Of a DNA stretch of 64,000 bases, positions 17,578-26,482 are shown in pieces (position 1 is the stretch's first letter; each line of letters begins with the position of its first letter). The notes beneath the pieces were generated by a model that saw only the letters and a program-made list of their open reading frames with translations, was not told where the DNA came from and made no database searches. This stretch comes from Caldimonas mangrovi (GTDB lineage Bacteria > Pseudomonadota > Gammaproteobacteria > Burkholderiales > Burkholderiaceae_C): positions 1-64,000 of the forward strand of contig NZ_JAMKFE010000012.1 of assembly GCF_023721835.1 (NCBI RefSeq), in the 5' to 3' direction. Position numbers and translations under genes: made by a program.

Positions 17578-17981
17578 CGCAGCGGGCCCTGCGCGGCAGC
17601 CTCGCAGGCCCGGCCGGCCGCGCCCGGCGCCGGCCGGTGCCCTTGCCTATCGTCGCCATAGCGTGGACCGCTGTCCAAAGATGCCCTACACCTGACGGCC
17701 GCCTGCCGACATCACGAGCCAAAACTCGCCGATGTTGCTCGGGCCCGTGCTTGCGCAGAATTCGGTTCATCGCAAGGGGCACTCAACGCACAGACCACGG
17801 TCTGTCACCGCCCCTCTTGCGGGGACAGGCAGAACACCACGTTCTACGTCGCGTCGATTCACTCGATGCCGTTGCCTGAGAGCGTATCCCCCGCTTTTTT
17901 TGCAGTTCGATCCACCGACAAGCCCTACGGCCCGAGGTGTCGAGAACTGCGCTCAAAAAAACGCTACTCAGGACTCACGCA
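17578..17981. other. 404-bp intergenic region without a supported gene
   Basis: No open frame here has codon use or a start like its neighbours. Small inverted repeats are visible: CAGAC/GTCTG near 17791-17804, and a CCCC/GGGG stem near 17811-17824. The last 100 bp contain a T run (about 17899) and are relatively A/T-rich, consistent with the promoter and leader of the glycosidase gene at 17982. Confidence 0.5.
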
Positions 17982-19919
17982 ATGTTTTCTTTCTCTCGCA
18001 CCTGGAAGCCCGTAACCACTGCCCTGTTCGCCGCCGTGCTGGCGGCCTGCGGTGGCGGCGGCACCGGCACTGACGAAGACCTCGCCGCCGACGACGTCGC
18101 GGTCGAGACCGCAGCGGCCGACCTGCCCGCCGTCGACGGCGAGTTCGCCGGCCTGGCCGACGCAGAAGCGCAAGACGCGTCGACGCTGATGCAAGCCGCT
18201 GCCGTGTCGTCGGCAACCACCGTGCTGGCACTGCCCGAAAGCGGCGGCAGCTCGGTGCAAGTCAACCGCCTCGTGACCTCGACGATGGACGGTGCCTTCA
18301 ATGCGACGGCGTCCGGCTGGAAAGTGAACTACTGGGGCACGCCGACCCCCGGCTACTACGTGGGCCGCGAAACGCGTGCCGGGTACGTGCGTTCGGGCGC
18401 AGCCTCGCAACAATTCCGCATGTCGCGCAAGGGCAATGGCGACGTGCACCTGACCTATACCTATGCCTTCTCCAAGGGCAAGACCTACCGCTCGACCTTG
18501 TACATCCGCTCCGACGTGCCCGCCGAGGTGGTGGTGCAGATGCGGCGCGATGCAGCGCCCTGGGACGCGTTCGGCGTGAAAACCGTCAAGGTCGGCACCT
18601 CGTGGCAGAAGGTCGAGATCACTGGCGCCTACCCCGGCACCGTGAAGGGCACCCTGCGGATCGCTTCGCAGACCCCGGGCGCCAACCTGTGGATCGACGA
18701 CGTCGCGATCGACGAGCTGCAGTACAACGAGATGGCGCCCTTCAGCCAGCAGCCGATCCCCGACACGCTGTTCGGCATGCACGTCAACAAGTTCGGCTGG
18801 CACCAGAACTACCCGCAGCTCGGCCACCACGTGGTGCGCATGTGGAACACCGGCACGACCTGGCGTGACCTCGAGCCGCGCAACAACGAGTGGACCTTCA
18901 CCGGCACCGAGCCGGGCGGCAAGCGCCTGGACATGATGGTCACCTACATCAAGCGCAACGACCCTGGCGCCGCGATCCTGTACACCCTGGGGCAGACGCC
19001 GCAGTGGGCGTCCAGCACGCCGGGTGCGCACGGGCTGTACGGGGATGGTGCCGCCGGTGCACCGGTGCGCATGGAAGACTGGCGCGACTACGTCCGCACG
19101 CTGGCACAGCGCTACGCCGGCAAGATCCAGTACTGGGAGCTGTGGAACGAGCCTGACTACGCGCCGCATTACAACGGCACCATGGCGCAGATGGTGGAAA
19201 TGGCACGCATCGCCAAGGAAGAACTGAAGGCCGCCGACCCGAACAACAAGCTGGTCTCGCCCGGCGTGACGGCCGGCCAGGGCATGGCCTTCCTGAACAA
19301 CTTCCTGGCCCAAGGCGGCGGCGCACACGTGGACATCATCGGCTTCCATTGGTACTTCGACACCTCGCCGGAGAAGATCGGCCCGGTGATCGGCAACGTG
19401 CGGCAGATGATGACGAACTATGGCGTGGGCAACAAGCCGCTGTGGAACACCGAAGGCGCGCCGGGTTGCGATTCACTCATCTACACCTGCAGCACGTTCC
19501 AGCCGTCGCCCGAGCAGATCCGCTCCACCACCGCGCGGGCACTGATGATGATGTGGGCCAAGGGCGTGAGCAACTTCAACTACTACTTCTGGGAAAGCAC
19601 CTCGAAACTGGCCCGGCTGGTCGAGTCCGACTTCCGCACGCCGACCGAAGCGGCCAAGGCCTACTCGACCATGGTGCGCTGGATGCGCGGCGCCCGCCTG
19701 GTCGACGCCTACGCGGTGAACCAGCAGGTGTACATGTTCAAGCTGAACCGCGGCACCGAGTACCACTACGTGCTGTGGTCCACCCAGGAAGGGCAGCGCG
19801 TGCAACTGCCTGCCGGTTGGAAGGCGTCGAGCATGGTGAACCTGCAGGACACCTCGGCGGCACTGCCGGCGTCCCGTGAGATCACGCTGGGCCTGGAGCC
19901 GGTGCTGCTCAAGCCCTGA
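17982..19919 (+). CDS. lipoprotein glycoside hydrolase with N-terminal carbohydrate-binding-like domain
   Basis: A 645-residue secreted enzyme. A signal with lipobox LAAC at residues 18-21 and a Gly/Asp-rich linker precede a beta-sandwich resembling CBM4/9 (about residues 85-245; ASGWKVNYWG and LWIDDVAIDEL). A TIM-barrel glycosidase of clan GH-A (GH39/GH5-like) fills the rest. WELWNEPDY supplies the acid/base Glu390, and WNTEGAPG supplies the nucleophile Glu491. The substrate cannot be read from sequence. It stands alone and ends at a strong terminator. I chose the ATG at 17982 because the signal sequence starts there. Confidence 0.85.
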   Translation: MFSFSRTWKPVTTALFAAVLAACGGGGTGTDEDLAADDVAVETAAADLPAVDGEFAGLADAEAQDASTLMQAAAVSSATTVLALPESGGSSVQVNRLVTSTMDGAFNATASGWKVNYWGTPTPGYYVGRETRAGYVRSGAASQQFRMSRKGNGDVHLTYTYAFSKGKTYRSTLYIRSDVPAEVVVQMRRDAAPWDAFGVKTVKVGTSWQKVEITGAYPGTVKGTLRIASQTPGANLWIDDVAIDELQYNEMAPFSQQPIPDTLFGMHVNKFGWHQNYPQLGHHVVRMWNTGTTWRDLEPRNNEWTFTGTEPGGKRLDMMVTYIKRNDPGAAILYTLGQTPQWASSTPGAHGLYGDGAAGAPVRMEDWRDYVRTLAQRYAGKIQYWELWNEPDYAPHYNGTMAQMVEMARIAKEELKAADPNNKLVSPGVTAGQGMAFLNNFLAQGGGAHVDIIGFHWYFDTSPEKIGPVIGNVRQMMTNYGVGNKPLWNTEGAPGCDSLIYTCSTFQPSPEQIRSTTARALMMMWAKGVSNFNYYFWESTSKLARLVESDFRTPTEAAKAYSTMVRWMRGARLVDAYAVNQQVYMFKLNRGTEYHYVLWSTQEGQRVQLPAGWKASSMVNLQDTSAALPASREITLGLEPVLLKP

Positions 19920-19934
19920 ACGGCGCGAGCCGAC

Positions 19935-19968
19935 AAAACCCCGCCCGCAGGGCGGGGTTTTCTTTTTG
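19935..19968 (+). terminator. intrinsic terminator after the glycosidase gene
   Basis: A 12-bp stem, AAAACCCCGCCC paired with GGGCGGGGTTTT, with a GCA loop, is followed by a T-rich tract (TCTTTTT). This is a textbook rho-independent terminator 15 bp after the stop codon. Confidence 0.93.
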
Positions 19969-20116
19969 GCCCGGTGGATCGTCCGCGCCGCCGCGCGTGT
20001 TGCGCGGACAACGGCGCCGCCGATCTGCTGCCCGACCGCGCTGCTGGACGAGTCTCTGCCTGCCGCTTCTGTTGCAGCCGCAGTTCACCCGGGCTGCAGC
20101 CGCGACGTCTTCCAGC

Positions 20117-20590
20117 TCACGCCCCCTGGCCGCAACAGCCGGTTTCAGCGGACGTCGCCGCCGCAGCCCTGCCCAGGTCCTTCAGGATGGTGCATTTCGG
20201 CGCCGGCCCCCCGGCACACGCCGCGGTGCACGAGCTGACAAACCGTACCAGGCTGCGCTCCAGTGCATGCAGTTCGGTCAACTTGTTCCGTACCTCGTCG
20301 AGATGCCGCTGCGCGATGTCACGCGCCTCGACGCAGTCCCGTTCCCCGTCTTCGGTCAACGACACCAGCGCCCGCACCTGCTCGATCGAGAAACCGAAGT
20401 CCCGGCAACTGCGGATGAACGTGAGCAACTGCTGCGCAGCCGGACCGTAGACCCGATGGCCGCTGGGCCTTCGCTGCGCCGGCGGGATCAGGCCGATCCC
20501 TTCGTAGTAGCGAATCGTCGGGACGTTCACTCCGGTGCGCCCGGCCAGCACGCCGATGGTCACCGGCCCCTCGATGCCCGAGGTTTTCAT
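20117..20590 (-). CDS. MerR-family transcription regulator
   Basis: A 157-residue MerR protein. The N-terminal winged helix has VTIGVLAGRTGVNVPTIRYYEGIGLI and RVYGPAAQQLLTFIRSCRDFGFS. A dimerisation helix spans about residues 90-130. The C-terminal tail is Cys-rich (SSCTAACAGGPAPKCTIL and a terminal CCGQGA), a layout typical of metal- or redox-sensing members. It is divergent from a small Cys-containing membrane protein at 20681, its probable target. The effector is unknown, with a thiophilic metal likely. Confidence 0.88.
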   Translation of the reverse strand: MKTSGIEGPVTIGVLAGRTGVNVPTIRYYEGIGLIPPAQRRPSGHRVYGPAAQQLLTFIRSCRDFGFSIEQVRALVSLTEDGERDCVEARDIAQRHLDEVRNKLTELHALERSLVRFVSSCTAACAGGPAPKCTILKDLGRAAAATSAETGCCGQGA

Positions 20591-20613
20591 CGACTTTCCC
20601 TTGCATCTCAAGC

Positions 20614-20637
20614 CACTTGAGGTTTCACAGTCGAGTG
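20614..20637. promoter_or_regulatory. MerR-type operator dyad
   Basis: CACTTGA and TCGAGTG, 10 nt apart, form an imperfect dyad matching at six of seven positions, lying 23 bp upstream of the MerR start and 43 bp upstream of the membrane-protein gene. A TTGAGG -35-like element overlaps the left arm. MerR regulators bind such dyads inside long promoter spacers. A clear -10 is not visible, so this is tentative. Confidence 0.45.
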
Positions 20638-20680
20638 TACGGGCAGCCGCCCACCCTTGAACCCCTGAAGACGAGGACCC

Positions 20681-21010
20681 ATGATGAAACCCTTGCTGGC
20701 CCTGCTGGGCGTCGGTGCCGCCTGCGCCGCCTGTTGTGCCATTCCCCTCGCACTGCCCTTGATCGGCGGGGTGGTGGCGTCGGGAGTGCTCGGCGTGACG
20801 GCCGGATGGCAGTGGGCCGCCTTGGGCGCGGCGGCTCTGGCCGCGATCGCCGCGACGGCATGGCGCATGCGCCGTCGCCGCCCGGCCTGCACCATCGATC
20901 CGACGGCCCGAGCATCTGCCGGATGCCGGTGCGAGCTCGCAGGTTCGAGCGCAAACGCACCCAGCGAAGAGACCCGACGCGCTCGGCACGACACGACGAC
21001 AGGGACCTGA
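20681..21010 (+). CDS. small Cys-containing membrane protein, MerT/MerF-like
   Basis: A 109-residue protein with two hydrophobic segments (about residues 4-37 and 43-61). The first segment contains CAACCAIP (Cys15, Cys18, Cys19), reminiscent of the vicinal Cys-Cys-x-x-Pro motif of mercury importers. The C-terminal tail has further Cys (ACTIDP, GCRCEL). The pairing with a divergent MerR regulator suggests a metal transporter or sensor-linked membrane protein. Similarity to MerT/MerF is by motif only. GAGGAC precedes the tandem ATG codons. Confidence 0.6.
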   Translation: MMKPLLALLGVGAACAACCAIPLALPLIGGVVASGVLGVTAGWQWAALGAAALAAIAATAWRMRRRRPACTIDPTARASAGCRCELAGSSANAPSEETRRARHDTTTGT

Positions 21011-21034
21011 TCGCCTGCGCCTGCCGCCTTCCTG

Positions 21035-21691
21035 TTACGCCGGCCGCTCAACCGGGCGCGGCCGGCGACCGACCTGTGCCGGCCGCTGCACCGTCGTCAG
21101 CGCATCCCACGCGGTCATCGCGCAATCGATCACACGGTGCAGTTCTTCGCGACTGGCGCCGTCGCGCGCCTTGACCGACAGGCCCTCCAGCACCGAGGTG
21201 TAGAACATCGCCAGCGTCGCAGTGTCGACACCTGACGGCAGGTCGCCCTCGGCCACGCCGCACTCGAGCCGGTGCTGGATGGCATCTTGCGACCTCAGGC
21301 GCAGTTCGCGCAGGAAGTCGCGCACCGGCGCATGCACCGGCATGCCCACCGTCGCGCTCAGCACCGTCATGCAGCCGCTCGGCTTGGCAGGGTCGGCGTA
21401 GGCGTCGGCGTTGCCGCGCAGCATCACTTCGATCGCCGCGCGTGCGGTCGGCTCGTCGGTGAGCGCACGTGCGGTGACGACGCCCTCGACGCGTTCGTAG
21501 CGTTCCACTGCTTCGCGGAACAGGCTTTCCTTCGAGCGAAACGCCGCGTACAGGCTCGGCGGGCTCACGCCCATGGCGTCCAGCAGGTCGCGGATCGATG
21601 TGCCTTCGTAGCCGCGTTCCCAGAACACGCGCATCGCGCGCTCCAGCGCCTCGTCGCGGTCGAAGCTGCGCGGCCTGCCTCTCGGTGCCAA
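21035..21691 (-). CDS. TetR-family transcription regulator
   Basis: A 218-residue TetR regulator. The N-terminal helix-turn-helix runs from RPRSFDRDEALERAMRVFWE through GTSIRDLLDAMGVSPPSLYAAF. The C-terminal ligand domain includes a single Cys in SGCMTVLSATVG, as seen in several AcrR/YxaF-type regulators of oxidoreductase-efflux pairs. It is divergent from the SDR-SMR operon starting at 21790, its probable target. The inducer is unknown. Confidence 0.88.
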   Translation of the reverse strand: MAPRGRPRSFDRDEALERAMRVFWERGYEGTSIRDLLDAMGVSPPSLYAAFRSKESLFREAVERYERVEGVVTARALTDEPTARAAIEVMLRGNADAYADPAKPSGCMTVLSATVGMPVHAPVRDFLRELRLRSQDAIQHRLECGVAEGDLPSGVDTATLAMFYTSVLEGLSVKARDGASREELHRVIDCAMTAWDALTTVQRPAQVGRRPRPVERPA

Positions 21692-21789
21692 GGGGCGTCC
21701 TTTCTGTATGGGTGGTCGAAAAAATCGCGCCCGCTCGAAACGGGGCGCGGCCTCTATTCTGTATCGACCCTTATCGAAATGGAGCTTAC

Positions 21790-22530
21790 ATGACGAACCT
21801 GACCCACAAGACAGCCCTGGTCACCGGTGGCAGCCGGGGCATCGGCGCGGCCATCGCGTGCCGGCTGGCCGCCGACGGCGCCGACGTGGCCTTCACCTAT
21901 CGCAGCGCAAGAGCGGACGCCGAGCGAGTCAGCGCGCAGATCGAGGCGCACGGCCGCCGTGCCCTCGCGATCGCCGCCGACAGTGCCGACCGCGGCGCGC
22001 TGGAAGCCGCGGTGGCGCAAACCGCGGCAGCGTTCGGCCGCATCGACGTGCTGGTCCACAACGCCGGCATCTTCCTCACCGGCGAGATCGGCGCGGTGGA
22101 CCTGGCCGACCTCGACCAGTTGCTGGCAGTGCACGTCGCGGCGCCGGTGGTGGCCACGCGGGCGGCGCTGCAGCACATGCCGGCCGGCGGCCGCGTGATC
22201 TCGATCGGAAGCTGTCTGGCCGAGCGCGTTCCGGGAGCCGGCATGAGCCTCTACGCCATGAGCAAGTCGGCGCTGACCGGCTTCACCAAGGGCATTGCGC
22301 GCGACCTCGGGCCGCGCGGCATCACGGCCAATGTGGTGCACCCGGGCCCGGTAGACACCGACATGAATCCGGCCGACAGCGAACATGCCGATGCGCAGCG
22401 GGGGTTGCTGGCGCTGGGCCGCTTCGGACAAGCAGAGGAAGTGGCCGCGATGGTGGCTTTCCTCGCCGGAGACGGCGGCCGCTTCGTCACCGGCGCGTCG
22501 ATCACGGTCGACGGGGGGCACAACGCGTGA
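21790..22530 (+). CDS. short-chain dehydrogenase/reductase (SDR)
   Basis: A 246-residue classical SDR: TGGSRGIG nucleotide-binding motif at residues 12-19, the NAG motif in LVHNAGIF, catalytic Ser in SIGSCLAE and YAMSK with the active Tyr and Lys, and the C-terminal TGASITVDGGH. NADP is the probable cofactor because basic residues follow strand two (AFTYRSARADAE). The substrate is unknown. The stop overlaps the GTG start of the SMR gene, and the TetR regulator is divergent. This is a typical TetR-controlled SDR cassette. Confidence 0.92.
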   Translation: MTNLTHKTALVTGGSRGIGAAIACRLAADGADVAFTYRSARADAERVSAQIEAHGRRALAIAADSADRGALEAAVAQTAAAFGRIDVLVHNAGIFLTGEIGAVDLADLDQLLAVHVAAPVVATRAALQHMPAGGRVISIGSCLAERVPGAGMSLYAMSKSALTGFTKGIARDLGPRGITANVVHPGPVDTDMNPADSEHADAQRGLLALGRFGQAEEVAAMVAFLAGDGGRFVTGASITVDGGHNA

Positions 22531-22865
22531 GGCTGCAGGCCGACGGCCTGGCCTGGGCCCTGCTGCTGACGGCCGGAGCGCTCGAAGCCGTGTGGGCACT
22601 GGCCCTCAAGCGCTCGCACGGCTTCACGGTGCTGTGGCCGAGCCTGCTGGGCGTGACCGTCGCCATCGTCAGCCTGACGATGCTGACCGTCGCGCTGAAG
22701 CACCTGCCGGCAGGCACCGCCTACGCCGTCTGGGTCGGCGTCGGCAGCGTCTGCGTGGCGGTGGCCGGCATCGCGCTGTTCGGCGAAAGCGCCGCTCCCG
22801 CGCGGCTCGTCTGCCTGGGCCTGATCGCCGGTGGCGTGGTCGGCTTGAAGCTGCTGCCACAGTGA
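22527..22865 (+). CDS. small multidrug resistance (SMR/SugE-like) transporter
   Basis: A 112-residue protein with four membrane helices and the membrane Glu of SMR transporters in AGALEAVWALALK (about residue 19), plus the conserved GTAYAVWVGVG and LFGES segments. The Ala-Leu-Lys pattern after the Glu resembles the SugE/Gdx branch, which exports guanidinium-type compounds, more than EmrE. GTG start overlapping the SDR stop by 4 bp (GTGA). Probably co-induced with the SDR through the TetR regulator. Confidence 0.85.
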   Translation: MRLQADGLAWALLLTAGALEAVWALALKRSHGFTVLWPSLLGVTVAIVSLTMLTVALKHLPAGTAYAVWVGVGSVCVAVAGIALFGESAAPARLVCLGLIAGGVVGLKLLPQ

Positions 22866-22887
22866 AGCGGGCAGGCAAGCCCGCAGG

Positions 22888-23094
22888 TCACGCCCTCGGG
22901 GCCGCTTCTGCGAGCAACGCGACGCGCGCATCGTCGAGCAGCGCAACCACCTCCGTGGCGAGAGCGGATGCTGCAAAGCCGGCTTCCCCGGCAGCGCCGG
23001 GCTCCTGCATGCACCTTTCCTGCAGCAGCAGCGCCATCCGGTAGGCGCGCTCCAGCAGCGCGGCCGTGGTCTCGAGCTGCCGTGCAGGGCTCAT
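22888..23094 (-). CDS. small helical protein coupled to the TSUP exporter
   Basis: A 68-residue acidic, almost entirely helical protein (RQLETTAALLERAYRMAL, then TEVVALLDDARVALLAE). I do not recognise it. Its ATG overlaps the exporter stop by 4 bp (ATGA), which supports it being a real gene in the same operon. No membrane or secretion signal is visible. Confidence 0.55.
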   Translation of the reverse strand: MSPARQLETTAALLERAYRMALLLQERCMQEPGAAGEAGFAASALATEVVALLDDARVALLAEAAPRA

Positions 23095-23822
23095 GACAAC
23101 CGCATCAGGTTGGCAATGCCGAGAGCCGCGAACGTCACGAACAGTGCGCGCTGGAACGCCGTTCCGCTGAGGCGGGAACGCAGGCAATTGCCGCACGCCA
23201 GCCCGGCACATGCGGCAAGAAGCGCCACCGCCGCTCCGGGCGACAGGAGCGACACCTCGGGAGCGGCACCCACTCGCACCGCCAGTGCGAGGGTCGCGAC
23301 GGTGAACGACAGGCCCAGCGCCTGCACCAGCACGTCCTTCTGCAGACGCAGTGCCTGCAGGTAGGGCACCAAAGGCATCACGAACACCGCGGTGGACGCG
23401 GCAACCAGCCCGGTGAGCACGCCGGCGCAAGGCCCGGCCCACCGCCTGTGCCGAGCCAGGTCGGGCAGGCTCGGCCGCCACAAACCCCAGACGCCGTACA
23501 GCACCAGCGTGAGGCCCAGCAAGGCGCGGGCATCCGGGCCGGCCCCGCCGGCGCCGGCGGCCGGCGCGAGCGACGTGACCAGCGCCAGACAGCCCCATGC
23601 AGGCCACAAGGCCGCAACCAGCACGCGCGCATGCGGCCCGCGGCACTGCGCGAGATTGGTCGCCAGCGACGGCACGATCAGCAGCGCGGCGGCCTGTACC
23701 GGCGGAAGCCACAAGCCGAGCAGGCTGACCGCCACCGTGGGCAGCCCCATTCCGGTGATGCCCTTGACGCAGCCGGCCAGCGCGAACACGACAGCAATAC
23801 CGAACGCATTGAGGAAGTCCAT
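23091..23822 (-). CDS. TSUP (TauE/SafE) family anion exporter
   Basis: A 243-residue membrane protein with about eight hydrophobic helices. The opening FALAGCVKGITGMGLPTVAVSLLG is the TauE/SafE signature repeat, and a second, weaker copy lies near VLTGLVAASTAVFVMPLVPYLQAL. Family members export sulfite or organosulfonates. ATG at 23822 chosen over an upstream start because it places the signature at the N-terminus. Divergent from the LysR regulator at 23898, which probably controls it. Confidence 0.85.
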   Translation of the reverse strand: MDFLNAFGIAVVFALAGCVKGITGMGLPTVAVSLLGLWLPPVQAAALLIVPSLATNLAQCRGPHARVLVAALWPAWGCLALVTSLAPAAGAGGAGPDARALLGLTLVLYGVWGLWRPSLPDLARHRRWAGPCAGVLTGLVAASTAVFVMPLVPYLQALRLQKDVLVQALGLSFTVATLALAVRVGAAPEVSLLSPGAAVALLAACAGLACGNCLRSRLSGTAFQRALFVTFAALGIANLMRLS

Positions 23823-23897
23823 CAGCGCATCTTCTGCGCCGACCGGTCTGCTTGTCGATCTCGATGATCCGCGCATATCCTTCGGCCAACCCGAAGG

Positions 23898-24812
23898 ATG
23901 CCGATGTCCTCCTCACGCCGCCCTGTCGACTACCGTGTCGACCCGTTCGACCTCCGCCTGTATACGGTAGTGCTGGAGCTCGGCACCATCACTGCCGCCG
24001 CCAAGACGGTCGGTCTGTCGCTCGCGGCGGCGAGCGCACGCTTGAAAGCACTGGAAGACCTGGTCGGCGCGAAGCTGCTCGAGCGGTCGAAAACCGGTGC
24101 GACACCCACCCGCGCCGGACGCGCGTTGGCGCAGCATGCCGGCGAAGTGCTGGCGGGCCTGGAAGCGCTGCATGTCGAAATGGCGCGCTTTGCGAGCGGA
24201 CTGCGCGGCACGGTGCGTCTGATGTCGAACACGGCGGCGCTCTCGGAAGCCCTGCCGCAGCGTCTCGGGCGCTTTCTCGAGCAGCATGCCGAGATCGACA
24301 TCGAATTGCAGGAATTGCCGAGTGACGCGGTGCTCGACGCACTGCGCCGCGGCGTGGGCGACGTCGGCATCGTCGCGGACCATGTCGACACGGGCGGCCT
24401 GATCGCACGGCCCTGGCTCGACGACCGGCTGGTGGCACTGCTGCCGCGAGGTGCCGCCATGGGAGCGGCGCGCTCGATGCCCTTTGCGGCTTTGCTCGAA
24501 CGGCCGTTCGTAGGACTCAGCGCTGACAGCGGCCTGAGCCGCTTCCTGCTGCAGCAGGCACGCCGCAGCGGGCGCATGCCGCAGCACCGCGTTCGGGTCG
24601 CCAGTTTCGATGCGGTCGCGCAGATCGTCGCCTGCGGCGTCGGCGTGGCCGTCATGCCGCTCAGCGCCGCAGCGCGCTGGCGCGGCGCTCAGGTGCGCAT
24701 CGTTGCGCTCCAGGATGCCTGGGCCAGGCGCAAGCTGATGATCTGCACGAGCGGGCAGGCCGCGGGTCGGCCGGCGATACAGGCGCTCGTCGACGCCTTG
24801 GTCGAGCCGTAG
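23898..24812 (+). CDS. LysR-family transcription regulator
   Basis: A 304-residue LysR protein. The helix-turn-helix region (about residues 17-75) includes LRLYTVVLELGTITAAAKTVGL and AAASARLKALEDLVGAKLLER, followed by an effector domain with VASFDAVAQIVACGVGVAVMP. The usual Ser-Gln pair after the recognition helix start is replaced by Ala-Ser-Ala, typical of the subgroup that regulates sulfite/TSUP exporters and similar permeases. Divergent from the TSUP gene 75 bp away. Confidence 0.88.
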   Translation: MPMSSSRRPVDYRVDPFDLRLYTVVLELGTITAAAKTVGLSLAAASARLKALEDLVGAKLLERSKTGATPTRAGRALAQHAGEVLAGLEALHVEMARFASGLRGTVRLMSNTAALSEALPQRLGRFLEQHAEIDIELQELPSDAVLDALRRGVGDVGIVADHVDTGGLIARPWLDDRLVALLPRGAAMGAARSMPFAALLERPFVGLSADSGLSRFLLQQARRSGRMPQHRVRVASFDAVAQIVACGVGVAVMPLSAAARWRGAQVRIVALQDAWARRKLMICTSGQAAGRPAIQALVDALVEP

Positions 24813-25065
24813 CTATCCGGGTCTGCCGTCAACGCGGGCGTGCCAGGACCGGAAAATGGCGCACCGCATAGCGCCCGAAGCCCGACGACCACAGCAGCAT
24901 GGCGCCACGAACGCGCACCGGGCGGCTTCTTCTCGATGCCGCATCAGCTCCACATCAGCTTCGAATGCCAACATGCGCCACGTCATCCGGCCGGCCGCGG
25001 CCTCGGCCCGGCAAAACCGTCCAGCGATCCACACCACATGCCCGCTGCGGGCGAGGAGCGAAGCC

Positions 25066-26463
25066 ATGCAAGAGCGACACATGCCTTTCGGAACACCGGC
25101 ACTGGCCCGGCGCAAACCGGCCGCCGCTGCCGCAGCGGCAATCTGTGCCAGCACCGTGTTGCTTGCCGCCTGCGGCGGCGGGGGAGACGGCGGCGCGAGC
25201 GCCGCGAGGTCCGCGGATGTCGCTTCCGCCGACGAGCAAGGCCGCGCCAGCCTGCAGGCGCTCGCGAGGCTGACCACCACCACCGCACCCATCATCGCCA
25301 ACTCGCTCGGTGCCTGTACCGAAGCGGTCTCGTCCACCTGGGACATCAAGCTCGCCAACTGCTCGTCCACGAACCGGCAGCAGTTCAGGTTTGTTCCCGT
25401 CGCCTCCGGCACCGACGTGTACCTGATCAAGAACGTCTCGACCGGGCTGTGCATCGCGGCCACCGGCAGCATGGCCGGCGCTTTCGTCGAGCTGGGCGAA
25501 TGCGACGGCACCGCCGAGCAGCAGTTCGGGCTTGAAACATTGCCGACGGGCTCGATGGTGATGATCAAGGGCATGCGCAGCGGCCTGTGCCTGACGGCGC
25601 CCCGGGCGTTGAACACCGCGGCCTTCTCGATGGGCAGTTGCTCCGCCGGCAACACGAGGCAGTCCTACAAGCTTCCTGTCGTCACGGTGCCGACACCGAC
25701 GCCGGACCCCACGCCGACACCCACGCCGGGCAGTTGGTGGAAGCCGGCCGCGACCACCAGCTGGCACTGGCAGCTCAGCGGCGACCTGAAGACGAACGTG
25801 GCCGCCACGATCTATGACATCGACCTGTTCAACGTCAGCACCGCGACGATGCAGCAGCTGAAAAGTGCCGGGCACAAGGTGGTCTGCTACTTCTCGGCCG
25901 GCAGCTCCGAGGACTGGCGCGACGACTACCGGAAGTTCAGCAGCGCGGACAAGGGCCTTGCGATGGACGAGTGGCCGGGCGAGCACTGGATCGACATACG
26001 CTCCGCGAACGTGCGCAGCATCATGGCGGCACGCCTCGACCTGGCCAAATCGAAAGGCTGCGACGGCGTCGAGCCCGACAATGTGGACGGCTACACCAAC
26101 CGCACCGGCTTTCCGCTCAGCGCGCAGCACCAGATCGACTACAACCGCTTTCTTGCGGACGAAGCGCACCGGCGCGGCCTGGCGATCGGCTTGAAGAACG
26201 ACGTGGACCAGCTGGCGGCACTGGAGCCTCATTTCGACTTTGCGGTCAACGAACAGTGCCATCAGTACAACGAGTGCGCCGGCTACGCCTCCTTCACGTC
26301 GAGGAACAAGCCGGTGCTCAACGCCGAGTACGCCGCCAAGTATCGAAACAACACCGGGGGTGCGCGAGACACCCTGTGTGCCGCGGCACGCAGGCTCAAC
26401 ATGCGCACCCTGGTGCTACCGCTCGCGCTGGATGGCAGCTACCGTTTCAGTTGCGACCACTGA
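25066..26463 (+). CDS. lipoprotein with ricin-type lectin domain and GH114 domain
   Basis: A 465-residue secreted protein. Lipobox LAAC with Cys36, a low-complexity linker, then a ricin-type beta-trefoil (about residues 78-205; repeated FxLE/CL motifs such as STGLCIAATG, RSGLCLTAP). A PTPTP-rich linker (about 208-222) joins a GH114 domain (223-465) with SWHWQLSG, VCYFSAGSSEDW, GVEPDNVDGYTN and VNEQCHQYNEC. GH114 enzymes are endo-alpha-1,4-polygalactosaminidases, also found in PelA. GAGGAG about 9 nt before ATG. Convergent with a second GH114 gene. Confidence 0.85.
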   Translation: MQERHMPFGTPALARRKPAAAAAAAICASTVLLAACGGGGDGGASAARSADVASADEQGRASLQALARLTTTTAPIIANSLGACTEAVSSTWDIKLANCSSTNRQQFRFVPVASGTDVYLIKNVSTGLCIAATGSMAGAFVELGECDGTAEQQFGLETLPTGSMVMIKGMRSGLCLTAPRALNTAAFSMGSCSAGNTRQSYKLPVVTVPTPTPDPTPTPTPGSWWKPAATTSWHWQLSGDLKTNVAATIYDIDLFNVSTATMQQLKSAGHKVVCYFSAGSSEDWRDDYRKFSSADKGLAMDEWPGEHWIDIRSANVRSIMAARLDLAKSKGCDGVEPDNVDGYTNRTGFPLSAQHQIDYNRFLADEAHRRGLAIGLKNDVDQLAALEPHFDFAVNEQCHQYNECAGYASFTSRNKPVLNAEYAAKYRNNTGGARDTLCAAARRLNMRTLVLPLALDGSYRFSCDH

Positions 26464-26482
26464 ACGAACCGCCAGCCGCCTG

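Noticed and set aside
17741-17756. Possible sigma-54 type -24/-12 element before the glycosidase gene
   Set aside because: GG and GC have the right distance, but the flanking bases do not fit TGGCAC/TTGC and the element is far from the gene.
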